Shown piece after piece: positions 1 through 10,600 of a stretch of DNA of 24,439 nucleotides. The translations under genes were made by a program, and so were the position numbers. Every line of letters begins with the position of its first letter. The stretch's first letter is position 1. Where the stretch lies: positions 789,278-813,716 of the forward strand of contig LSYV01000036.1 in assembly GCA_001584585.1 (NCBI GenBank), written 5' to 3'. The notes below the pieces were generated by a model. That model worked only from the letters and a program-made list of their open reading frames with translations, was not told where the DNA came from and did no database searches. The DNA comes from Gonium pectorale. Lineage: Eukaryota > Chlorophyta > Chlorophyceae > Chlamydomonadales > Volvocaceae.

Positions 1-483
1 CCGCGCACATGAGCGCGTTCAGGCTGCCCAGCAGCAGCGCGTAAATGGTCTTCCACAGCCGCCTGTCCGCGTCGCCGTTACCTCGCGGCTGCGGTGGCTC
101 GCCGTAGCCTGCGCTGCTGTGCGCCAGGAGCTGCAGGAGCGGGCCCAGGACCTTGCTGTGCAGCAGAGCCCAGGCGGCGTCGCCGCCCGAGCCAGCGCCG
201 AGGGCCACTTTTGGAAGATAGTCTTGGAGCGCAGTCATGCATTCGTCCATGTCCTGGTCTCCTGGGGTGCGGCCGGCCCGGTAGCTCGACAGGGCTCGGG
301 GGACGGTCGCCGCGATCGCAGCTAGAGCCACCTGCGAGGGAATGGTAGGTTGGGAGCAGCAATCACGGAGGTTGGAGCGCCCCCTTTGACGCCAAGCGAC
401 AGCGCGCGGACGAAGAGGGGGACACCTTTCGTTGTTGCCCTCACCCGGTCCGAGGAAGCCGCAGCCGGCCTCGATCGGGACAT
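1..483 (-). CDS. 5' part of an unrecognised helical, Leu-rich protein (runs off window)
   Basis: Two exons are visible on the minus strand. Exon 1 is 483-445: ATG at 483, 13 codons, reading MSRSRPAAASSDR, with donor GTGAGG. The intron is 444-332, with acceptor CCCTCGCAG. Exon 2 runs from 331 to the window edge with no stop. Phase is 0 across the junction. About 123 residues are visible. They are rich in Leu and Ala with helix-like stretches such as WALLHSKVLGPLLQLLAH and LWKTIYALLLGSLNALMC, which could be helical (HEAT/ARM-like) repeats, but I recognise no family. The best evidence for coding is the open frame of 331 bases combined with two consensus splice sites. If the first exon is wrong, translation could begin at the Met of MDECMTALQDYLPK in exon 2. 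The product and the rest of the gene cannot be judged from this window. Confidence 0.6.
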
Positions 484-892
484 TGCGTTGGTGCCTCACG
501 CCACCACCATCTATGAATGCCGCGTGACGATGTAGTCCCCGCGAGACCGAGCCAATAAAGGACTGCCTGACCGAAGTGAACCTGGTTAGGAGGGCATCTG
601 TGTGCTATATCACTTCGTTCCTGGGAATTCTTGTGGCTCTGAAGGGAACTACACTGCAGTAAGTCCTTGGCAAAGGGACCCGCGGGCCGTCGATTGCGCC
701 GTCCCTCTGCTGCCCCCTGGGGCTTCCCTTTAAAATGTTCTGAGGGTTCTTGATAGCGCCGGAGAAGTTTGGAGGATAGCACATTCTTGGCTGTGACGAG
801 CGCCGTACCGCGTGAACGGCTGGCGGGTACCTAGCCTTGAACCGCAACCGTCTGCAACAAAGGGCAATTGTGCCGTGATGCACGCCCACATG
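484..892. other. Intergenic: upstream region of the partial gene
   Basis: About 400 bases lie between the minus-strand start at 483 and the probable polyadenylation signal of the next minus-strand gene. It should hold the promoter and 5' UTR of the partial gene. It is less GC-rich than its surroundings. A weak TATA-like stretch (GATATAGC read on the minus strand) lies near 602-611, about 120 bases before the ATG. The frames that are open here are short and show no splice-supported structure, so I see no gene. Confidence 0.4.
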
Positions 893-897
893 TTACA
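893..897 (-). promoter_or_regulatory. Probable polyadenylation signal TGTAA (minus strand)
   Basis: The plus strand reads TTACA, so the minus strand reads TGTAA, the usual polyadenylation signal of chlorophyte green algae. It lies about 460 bases past the stop of the large minus-strand gene at 1355. No closer minus-strand copy was found between 898 and 1354, so that interval is read as its 3' UTR; I see no other feature in it. Confidence 0.5.
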
Positions 898-1354
898 GCG
901 GTTTGAGCAACAAACACATAAGGGTACGGTACCTCACAGCACAGCAGCATAGGACTTTGCGTACAACAAGCAGCCAGGGGGGATGCGGCCGCCGGATTTG
1001 GCCTGAGGGCGCCAGCAGAGTTGCCAAACTAGACACGGACATATGAAACAATACCCGACCCGCCGCCTATGCCAGCCGAGCCACTGACAGCCTTACTCGT
1101 TTGTTGGACGTACCACACGCCATCGGATGTAAACATTAGCCCCTCCCTCAAAAGCCCGGCCCTGACGGGCCATCGTCAGGATGCGACGCATCAAGCGGTT
1201 CTGGAGCGCTGGCCCCGAGGGTTGACGCGCCGGCAAACAGGCAGACACCATCTTAACAGTCTTCCACCAGGGATATGTTCTTATCGGTCTTCTACACGCC
1301 CACAAAAGCAGATGCAGCAGATGCACAAATATATAGTCAGCCACATCCACTCCG

Positions 1355-4300
1355 TCACTCGGCCTTTGCCTCCCCTGACACCGTCCCCGCCTCCTTGCCC
1401 TGCGGCGCTGCCCGAGCCTGGGCCCGCGCTGCCTGCCAATTTAGGGACATGGCTCGCGCGAGAGTGGCGTTGGGCGCAATCACCCGATGGACAACCTCCA
1501 AGGTGCTGTCTAGTAGCACCTCCCCTCGCGTGCTGTGGCTCCGGCCCCTGCCGGGATCCGACCCGCGGGTCGGCGACGGCCCCAATCCCGCCCCATAGCC
1601 CTTGCCCACGAGCCGCCCCCCGGAGCTGGGGCTTCGGAGCATCCGCAGGGACGCCGACACAGCGGATAAAGGCCGCGGCGGTGTTCGCTCCATTTCTGCA
1701 ATTGCATTTGTGAGACGGATATTCGCCTGTGTCGACGGCACCGCCGGCTGCGGCGGAAAGGCCTGACTCCCTACGGCTGACGGCGCGGTGCCCGCAGGCG
1801 CTGGCGCCTCGGGGCCAGCGGAGACGGGAGCCACCGAGGCAGCAGGTGGCGCGGGCTGCTCTGGCGCCGGAGGCGGCGCGGGCGCCGCTGCTGGGGCGCG
1901 GAGGATACGAGACATGGGAGAGCTGTGGACAGCCGCTGCCGGGCGGGAGGGCACGGGTGAGGCGGCGCGTGCCGCGAGGAATCCCCCGTCCAGGCTGGCA
2001 CTGCGGCCGTGCGCTCGTCCATGCCCTGGCCGGCTGTCGAGCCCGAAGCTCAGCCGGCGCCGCTCCCAGGCTGCCGCATAGCCTCGAACGGGCGAGTGCG
2101 TCCGGCGGGCAACCCCTGGATCCCGATCCGAGCTGCCGCTGCCCGTGCCGCCCGCCACACTGCCGCCTCCGCCCGGTCGAGGGCTGCGCGCCAGCTTCAG
2201 GGCCAGCAGCTTCTCCAGCCGCGCCCACAGCTCCACGCGCTTCACTGGGTCCAGCTCTGGCAGGGAGCGGGCAAGCTTACAAAGGTTCTTGAGCTCCTCG
2301 ATCTCGTCCACACTGGCGGGCAGCGGAAGGCTACGGTAGAGGTTGTCAGGCGCCGAGGTGCTGCGGCTTGGAGTCCCGGGGGCCGAGCCGGGCCGAGCCG
2401 CCCCTACAGCCGGAGCCTGGGGTCCGCTTGCGAGAAATGAGACGGCCCTGGGTGCCGAGGCTGGCCTGGGCGGCGGCGCGGCCCTTCCAGAAGCCGAGGT
2501 AGACACAACAGCCATGATCCTGGACGGTGAAGGGACAGCGGGCGGCGTGCTCGCCGGAGGGGCGCGGCCTGCGGCCATAGGCGAGCCTTGTGCCGCTGAC
2601 GCCGACATGGCACGCCCCGCACGCTGAGGGGAAAAGGAATACGTCTGGTGTTCTGGCGGCGGCGTGGGGCGGGCCGGCGGCAACGGCGGCGGCGAGCCAC
2701 CGAGGCTGGCGATGCCGATGAGGCGCCGGGGCATGGCGGCAGCGCGGAGGCCCCCGTCCGGGGAGACCAGCAGCGGCTGTCGGGGAGGCAGGCCCACGGG
2801 TCCACCCGGTGGTGTTCCCCTGCCGAGCGCCTCTTGGCCCATAGCTCTCTGCGGCTCTGAGGACGCGAGCCTGGCGGTCCGCACGGGATCTGGGGACGCT
2901 GCTGCTACACGCTCGGCCCGGGCAGCATCCATTGCCACCTCGAGTGGCGGTCGGATGTTGTCGCCACCGGCGCTGCTGCCCACGTGCCTTCCGCCCGATG
3001 CGCTGGTTGCCACGGCCATAGTCGTAAGTGGCGAGGGCGGCTCGCATCGGAAGCCCGGCGCAAGGATGGTGATGGTGACGATTGCAGGGTCCGCGTGGGA
3101 CGGCGGCGGCAAGGAGCGGCTTGGAGAGGCGGAGAGGCGCACCGGGGCCTGCAAGGCGGCCTGCGGGGCCTCAGTAACCAGCAACCTGTGGCCGCCCGGC
3201 GGTGCAGCCGGGTCCACGTTAGTTCGCATCTCCTTGCCCTCCGTCGCCACCGCAACTAATCCCGCTGCAGCCGCCACCGCAGCCGGCGCTGCTGCTGGTG
3301 ACGGGCGGCTTCCGGCGCTACGTGACCAGGACGCCTGCCGCATCCACATTGAAGCGCGCTGCGTGGCTGTCGACTGCTACCGCCCCCATGCTGTCGGCAA
3401 GGGTGGTCGCTGCCAAGTTGGTGGCGGAGGCGGCCCCGCCGGACGCGTCAGTCATCTTGGGGTCAATGCTCAGACGTAGCGAGTTGCGGTCGTCGGACTT
3501 CCCCACAACAGGGAAGGTACCCAACGTATCAGCGACAGCTGCGGCTCCACCGCATGAAGCCCGTTTCAGGTCAATGTTGTACCGTGGCGATTGCTCATCA
3601 GTCGGTAAGGGGACAGAACAGCTGCTCGGCGAGCCTGCTGATGTCAGTCGACGCCCCGCAGCGCCCTTGTTGGCTGGCGAACCCGAGACAGCTGCGGCGC
3701 CTCCGCCGGGAGCCATCCTTACATTGATGTTGAATCTTGGCGACTCCACCTTTTCGGCGGACATCCGAACCGCCGCAGGGGACGAGCTGCCCGAGGCATC
3801 CCCAGCAAAACCCACGCCTGCACTACCGCCGCTGGGCTTTCTTCCGCTGCCCGTGCCGATGCTGGACCTCAGCCCCTTGCTGCCGGACGCGGCGGTGGGC
3901 GGGCTGCCTGAGCCTGCTGAGAGGGCTGCGCGGGCCGTTGGGCTGCTGGAAGAACGGAGCTGCCTTTTGCTGGGAGCGTCCACGTTGCACCGCAACCCCT
4001 CGATGCTGCTGCTGCCACTCGGGCTGGCAGCAGGGCTCTGCCGTGCTTCAGGCGCAGCGGGTGCGGTTGCAGTTGCTCCGGCCGATGGTTGGCCCTTCCC
4101 CGGGCTCCGGGCCTGGCTCTGGCCAGGCACTGCGACGTTGTGCCGTTGTCCCTCGTCGCTACTGGCCCCGCCAGCGCTTGCTGATCGCTGCGGCATGTCG
4201 TGGGCTACAGCCTTGGTGGCGCCGTCGGCCCGTGGAGACCGGGGCGACGGGGCGCCCAGCTGCGAAAGTATGGACTGCAGGGTCCTGCTGGGAGCCACGC

Positions 4301-7300
4301 CGCTGCTGGTAGCCTGGGGTAAACCGTAGATATGGCGGGGGCTGGCGCGCTTCTTGGCGCTGCTGCTGCTTGCGGCGCCGACCAGACTGCCGGAGGGCGA
4401 CGCTTGCCGTCGCCGGCGGCGCTTGGCCTCGAAACGAGCCTGCGCATCGAGTGACAACCAAAAGTAAGTCAGGACACCCTTGCGCACATATCGACCGTGT
4501 ATCGGTTGTAGCCGCTGCGCTAGACGCCCTCGTCGCAACCCGCCACACATGAAACCAGCTTAACACCCCGAAGGGCTTCCTACCTGAACCTCGCTCAGCC
4601 GCGCCTGCAGCGCCCGCAGCGCCGCTATGCGGGTCGCCCGGAACATTCCATCCTGCTCCGCCAGCGCGCCGCCAGCCGGCGGACCTGTCGCACCGCCAGT
4701 CGAGCGGCCACGGGGCGCCAGGGCAGCCAGCCCCGGGTTGAGGTCCATATGCGCAAGGCGCAGGTCCAGCTGAAGCTCCAGATCGTATATATCCCGATCC
4801 AGGCCCACATCCATACCGCTGCCGATTGCGGCGTCAAGCTCAACACGCCGCTCGATTGCCTCCAGGAGGGATAGCGCCGCGGCCTCGGCTCGGGCCGCCA
4901 TGGCCGCGTCAGTACCAATGCCCGCGTCAACGTCACTGTCGCCACTGGCCAGCGCCCGCGCCCGGCTGCTCACAAGATTGGGCTCCGCCTCCACAGCAGT
5001 CCCTGACCGCACGTTCTCCGCGTCGCGCGGTTGCCGGATGCCGAAGTGCGCAGGGAGTGGAAGCAGCGCGCTTCGCTGCCGTGGCCGCTCCCCACCGCCG
5101 TGCCACAACTGATCGTGCTCCTGCATGAGGCCCGCGAGGGTGACATCCGACGCCGAGCTGGCGGCCCCCGCACTGACACGGTCGCCGCTGCGGCCCGTGC
5201 TGTGTGTCACGTCGGTGGCGGCGCCTGCGGAGGCCCGGGTGCTGGTGCTTTCCACGGGGGACGCCCCGCTGTTGCTGGCTCCCCCGGGGCTAATGTCCCA
5301 GCTAGGCGGGCCGCTGGCGCCGGGGCCCTCCCTGCTGCTTCCGCCCCAGCTGCGTGGTGGCTCCGCCTCGGCCGTGCCCTGCGGAAGCCCAGGCTCTGGC
5401 TGCGCCGAGGGCGGGCGGGCCTGAGGGCAGACGTCGCTATCGGGGGGTGCAGCTTCTGGCAACAGAAACCGGATGGCCCTGTCACCCTGTCGCCCGCTCG
5501 AGCTGCGCGGCCGTTGCGCAGCCACGGATGGCACGGCGCCGCCTCGCTCCGCGACAGCCACGTCCTCTGCGGGTGCTGGCGCAGGCGACACCGGGCGCGG
5601 TGACGGCTGCGGCGACTTGGAGCCAGCGTGCGACTCAAAGAGGGCCAGCAAGGACCTCGCTGGGCCGCTGTGGGACGTCAGCACGGCCGGCGTAGGCGCC
5701 ACCAACAAAGGACCCCCGCTTGTACCTGTGCCTACTGAGGGGATTTCCAAGCTGCTGCTGAGCTCCTGGTATATGGCGCTGCCAGCTGGGCCGGTCGAGC
5801 CAGCCTCCAGGGGCGACAAGGAGCTCGCCTCGTCAGGGCTCTGAAGCAGGGCCTGCACCGCTTGTACCGCGCTGGACGGCGCAGCTCCACCACTCGCATG
5901 GATGCGACCCCACGCGCCCGCCGCCGAGGTCGCATCGAACGAGGTGAGCCCCGATGGGACGACTGCGTGCAGCGAGGGGATGTGCAGCGACCGGACCCCG
6001 GGCTGCGACGCGACCCCGGGCTGCGACGTTGCATCTGACCGCAGGTCACGTGCCGGCGCCACCGACTGCAATTCCGCTTCTGTCCCCGTTGTGGCATTCC
6101 TGCCACCTAGAATGCCGCGGCCGCCCGTGTTGCCTGTGGCCGTTTGCGCGTTTGGGGAACGCGCCTGGAAGGCGGCCTGGACGGCCCTCTCGGCCGTGCC
6201 CAGCTGCGTGATGGTAGTCGCTGCTGGCGCTGCTACAGCGGGCTCCGGCTCCGGATCAGTGGACCGATCAATGTGGAGACGAAGGGCGGGCTGTGTAAAA
6301 GGATGGCCGGAGTCCATAGGCGCCAATGGCAGTGGCGGAAGCGACAGTCGCTGCCCGGCATGATTTGAAACCGCAAGGCGCTGTTGTGAGGGCCTTGGGG
6401 ACGGCCCCCGAGACGGGGTCCTTGACCCAGATGCCGAGGGTGAGGTTGGCGTGTCGGCACCGGTGGAGGTGGCCTTTGACGCTGTAGCTGCTGCGCCTGA
6501 CGCAACCTGAAAATCCGCCGTGCTGCCCACGGGTGAGGACGCAGGGCTCCATCGACGAATGCCCGGGCTGAGGCTGGACCGCCGGGAGATGGTCGGCTCT
6601 GGGCTGTCCGCCCCGCTAATGTACCTGCGGGCGTCGAGGATGCGTGGCGGATAAGGATAGGGAGAACGGAGACGCGCCACACAGGTGGTCATGCAGACGT
6701 GGCGAAAGAGTGGCATGTGATGTACGCGTGCATTCGACGCGTGGGCGCGACCATGAGGGGCGCATGGCCGCAGCTGCACCAAGACCGCGGAGACCTTCCC
6801 TCATCAACGTTCAGGCTCTCTATGTAACGCGCCTGCGCTCGATTTCCTCCAGCTCTGCCTCCAGCGCAGCCGCTAGGTCGCCTGTTGGGAGCCCTCGTGA
6901 CAGTGCCATTACACCCGCCGGTGTGGCCTGCTGGCTGTTCCTGTTAGGGGTTACCGCCGGCTTCTGCAGCGGCGTGGAAGGCGGCGCTTTGGGGCGCCAC
7001 GGCGTTGCCGGCGGGGTGGTCGCGTTGGGTTGTCGGGAGGCCGTATCATTGGGAGATGAGCCGGAGGCGCTGTTCGGGTTGCTTCCCAGCAGGTGGGTTA
7101 TGCTGACCGCACTGGTTACGAGACCCGGCTCGCTGAGGGGAGCGCCGGTTGGGGTCCCGGCCAGCTGCGGCGGTTGCGGCCTGTTCGGCTCCGTGTGCAT
7201 GGGAGCCTGCACTATGCGCTTGGTGGGCCGCTGCAGGGGTGGAATGCTGACGGCCGGTATGCTCCGCTGTCTGGTCTTAGCAGACCGATAGGCAGGTGGC

Positions 7301-7359
7301 GACCTGCCATCGCCGCTGTCCGAGCTACTAGAGTCGCCGAGGATAATGCTGACTTCCAT
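1355..7359 (-). CDS. Very large disordered Ser/Pro/Ala-rich protein with a short repeated motif; unrecognised
   Basis: Read as one gene from four long minus-strand frames. Exon A starts at the ATG at 7359 and ends near 6829. Exon B is about 6624-4584 (680 codons). Exon C starts at 4439. The last frame, D, ends with TGA at 1355. The B-C intron is clear: donor CAG|GTAGGA at 4584 and acceptor GATGCGCAG before 4439, both phase 0, and a charged helix continues across it (RALQARLSEVQ then ARFEAKRRRRR). The total is about 1,850 residues, mostly low-complexity Ser, Pro, Ala and Gly. Ordered islands are a helix with EELKNLCKLARSLPELD and ELWARLEKLLALKL (about 2185-2315), the helix near 4590-4900, and the C-terminal STLEVVHRVIAP region. 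A motif like R-F/Y-N-I-D recurs in exon C. A basic RRRRR cluster could be a nuclear signal. Two junctions are unresolved: A/B (phase mismatch) and C/D (frame change at 3349-3318). It starts 336 bases from the divergent TopBP1-like gene. I recognise no family, so the function is unknown. Confidence 0.6.
3212..4150 (-). repeat. Degenerate protein-level repeat, about 8 copies of R-x-[N/S]-[I/V]-[D/N]
   Basis: In exon C (numbering from the in-frame ATG at 4550), copies centre on Arg 136 (QRHNVAV), 187 (LRCNVDA), 228 (LRSSIGT), 272 (PRFNINV), 323 (PRYNIDL), 359 (LRLSIDP) and 399 (ARFNVDA). An eighth (MRTNVDP) lies in the next frame at 3226. Spacing within exon C is 36-51 residues. Each copy is usually preceded by an acidic or Ser-rich stretch, and several are followed by a GGAAAV-like stretch. 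One similar LRLHIDR occurs in exon B near 6270. The pattern suggests a repeated short binding motif set in a flexible chain; this is inference. No known domain was recognised. Confidence 0.6.
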
Positions 7360-7695
7360 TGTGACGTATGATTATCCTGCGACCGGCAAAGTCCCGGTCT
7401 AGCTCACACGGTCGTGGTCAAGATATGGGGCTGCAGCCCGGGAGGGTCTCCTCCATCTGGGTTGAACATGGTCATAGTGCAGTTATAGCATATTTTCTAA
7501 GTGGTCGCGACTGTCGGGAAACGAAACGGCATCCTCGAACAGTTACGTCCGGGGTCATGGGTCAACATAGTCAGCGCAAAAGTCGTGCCAGTCAGGTCAA
7601 TGAGTGTCAACATATTCAGAATGTTAGAGGGCATTCAGTAAGAGGAACGGCAGTTCCGTGTTTTGGATCCAGGACGGGATTCAGCGCGGTCCAGC
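7360..7695. promoter_or_regulatory. Divergent promoter region between the large minus-strand gene and the TopBP1-like gene
   Basis: Only 336 bases separate the two start codons (7359 minus, 7696 plus), so both 5' UTRs and both promoters must sit here. The segment is clearly less GC-rich than the flanking exons. A TCGGGAAA stretch near 7514 resembles an imperfect E2F-type site. No clear TATA box is placed well for either gene. A shared promoter would imply co-expression, but that is an inference from spacing alone. Confidence 0.5.
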
Positions 7696-10600
7696 ATGAG
7701 AGCACCCGTCACATACACTTATACAGCAGCAAGCATGGCAGGGCCGCTGCTATCGGGTGTAGGGCTGATCTTTGGAGGCATTACCGACGACAACACTGCG
7801 CAGCTCACAGACTTAGCCGCGAGCCTCGGGGCCACGATACTGCGACCCTCAGATGCTCGCAGAGCCACATTTATTATCGCAAACAGCGTAGTGCGGACCC
7901 GCGATGGGAGCGACCCTTACACGGTGCGAGTGCAGCTCAGAACCAGACAAAAGGCAGCATGTTCATGTGCCGATTCCACGCAGGAAGCATTCCAATTGAA
8001 CCCCGGCCTAACAGCCTTGAGGCCGGAATGGCTATTGGAATGCAAGAAGATGGGGGCACAGGTAGGGGCACATCGGCTAGGGCGTGAGCAATGCACCTGG
8101 GCAGATGCGTGCGCCTGGGTACTCAGCATGACACGGCACGCAACTATAACCGCGCTCCCTGCTCACATAGCCTCCCTGCCCCCCATAGGCGCCGCCAAGC
8201 GCGTTCCTGCTGGAGCCGCTAGTTGGCGTATGGGCCAGCATCACAAACTTTGGCGCAAGGGAGCGCAACGGCGTAGCGGAGGAGCTGAAAAGCGGCGGCG
8301 CCACTACCTCCCCGGAACTGCTCAGCAGGATGACTCACCTCGTGGGCAAGCACCCAGGGGGCAACAAGCACAAGTAAGCTAGGACAGATCGTGTCGCGCA
8401 ATTCTGTCAGCGCCCTTTTCTAGGAGCTCCAGGTTATTTCCCTGTCCTGTTCTTCGTGAGCTGGTCCTCCATGCATGCTGCAGCCTTCTGCACCGGGATG
8501 GTCAGGAAGCATAGCAGTAGTCCTAACTGCTCCTGCGCGGGAGAGTGTTGGGATTCCCACAGCGTAGCGACGCGACGCATGTCATACCTGATACCTTCCG
8601 CCAGCAGGCACGCTAAGGAGTGGGGCCTGTTTGTGGTCCACTACGACTGGGTAGTCGACAGCCTCAAAGCGGGTCGCCGCCTGGACGAGCGGCTGTACAA
8701 CCTTGACACGTACGTCCCAAAGGCGGGGCCTGCGGCGCCACCAGGGGCGCCAGGCGCCAACCCGGCAGCGCCCAACGGGTAAGTCGCAAAGGGGTCCTGC
8801 TGCATGGAGCCGATGTTCGACGAGAACAGGATTGAGACGTACATCGCGGACGCCGCGACCCTCTCCAGCTTGCCCGCACCAACGTTCTTGCGCTGCAGGG
8901 CTGGAGCTCCTGGTCCCGCTGGCGCCATCGCCGTTCCGTGTGGGGCTGTGGACCTCAAGCGCGGCGGCAGCGGCGCCCTCCAGGCAGACGTCAAGGGCCT
9001 CACTGGCAACGGCACGGCCCTGTATTATGCCATCCCGCCCGTTCCGCCAGACGACTGCTTCTTCCTGCACTGGGTGCGGCTGTGGCTGGTGGGTTGCACT
9101 CAATCGGAGATGACCATGGTGCTGGCGGCCGTGCGGGAGAGCGGTGCCACGCGGGAGCCGGCGCTCAGCAGCCGCGTGACCCACATTGTCTTCGGCTCCG
9201 TACCCAGCAAGTCAGACCTCGCGATGGCGTACAAGCACATGGGAGAGCACCACGTAAGTGAGATGCGTTTCGTTAAAGGCAACTGCTGCGCAGGAGTTAT
9301 GACCTACAGAAGCAGTCAAGGGTAACGACTGGTTTGCAGGAGGTCAAGCTGACTCGGCTGGGCTGGCTGTATGAGACCATCAACCGACGGGCATACGTGG
9401 AGCCGGAGGGTGCTTACGTGATGACCGCGGCGCAGTTGCAGCTGTGGCAAGGGGCCCCTGGGGCGGGGCCCCTAGGATTACCGCCGGTGAGGCGGCGGGA
9501 ACGGGTTGCGGGCCACAGGCCATGTATCCATCTCCATTTCTATTAGCATGCACACTGTGGACGTCATGTGGCCTTACTTGGTCCAATTGGAAGAATGCGG
9601 GTTCCTAAAAAGTGTTTTTTTCCAGCAGTAACTAGCCCAACCATTCGAAGATGGTGGAGGACTATCGGACCGGTGAAGGGTTTGGGATACGGGGGAAGCC
9701 ATATGTTCTTGTGCAAAGCTTGAGCTCTCCGTGGTCCGTGCCTTTCCCCGCGACAGGCCGGCCGCGGCGCGGGGTTCCGCAGCAGAGAGCCCTCGCCGGT
9801 GCCGCTCGCGGGCCCTCTGCCCGGGGCCCCCGCTGCTGCGATGGGCGGTCCCACCGCCTCCCGCGGCGCGGTCGCCGTGGATGAGTTCGTCAAGTTGGAG
9901 CCAGACGCCAACACGCGCAGCACCCTGGACGGCGCGCAGACCCGCCCCAGCCCCGGCGTCTTCAGCGGGCTTTGGTTCACGCTCGTCGCAATAGCGGGCA
10001 CACCGGACGAGGCCGCTGCGACCAAGCTGATCAGGTAAGGTCGTGGGAGCTGACACGTTGGAGCTGCCAGGGCAGCTCCGGGCCGTCAGCGTAAGGCGTG
10101 TTCCTAGGCCATGCCCTGATTGGGTATGAGCGCCCGAAAGCGCCAGTGACTTTGAGCCGTTCATGCGAAGTCTAACCTCACGAGGTTCGAGCCTCAAGCT
10201 GCGCCGGTCTGCTTAAGGCAGGCTGGCGTGCGCCGACTGCGCATGTGTTTGTCGGGGTCGTTGTAGTCTACCTCAATACCCTTGCTGCCTTTTCCCCCTC
10301 CTCAGGCAAGGCGGTGGGATGGTCATGTCCGCCTGCACGGACAAGGACGTTCGGGACCTGCAGCGGCGCTACGCGGTGTGTCCTTTTGGCCTGCCGCAGT
10401 CTACCGTGGACCGCCTGAGCATGCGGGGTCGGGACCGCATGCCCACCGAGTTTGAGTAAGTGTGAACCGGGTAGGGGCTGGGGGCGGGAACGGTGGGGTG
10501 CCCAACACGGTTTGCTCATGAGCCGATAGCCAGCAAGTTACATAGTATTTCCCATGGCATACCATAAAAGGTGCCCCGAAGCCCCAGGGAGCGGTCGGGC

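Noticed and set aside
1281..2228. 315-codon minus-strand frame overlapping the last exon of the large gene
   Set aside because: It is in a different frame from the 664-codon frame on the same strand, rich in Arg/Gly/Pro from GC bias, and lacks any domain.
2664..4329. Long plus-strand open frames (271 and 343 codons) opposite the large minus-strand gene
   Set aside because: They are antisense shadows of GC-rich coding DNA. The minus strand carries the protein repeats, the longer frames and a clean in-phase splice junction at 4584/4439.
10170..10200. tRNA-like GAGGTTCGAGCCTC
   Set aside because: It resembles a T-arm, but the stem is only four pairs with a six-base loop and no acceptor or anticodon arms could be folded around it. 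It lies in an intron of the BRCT gene.
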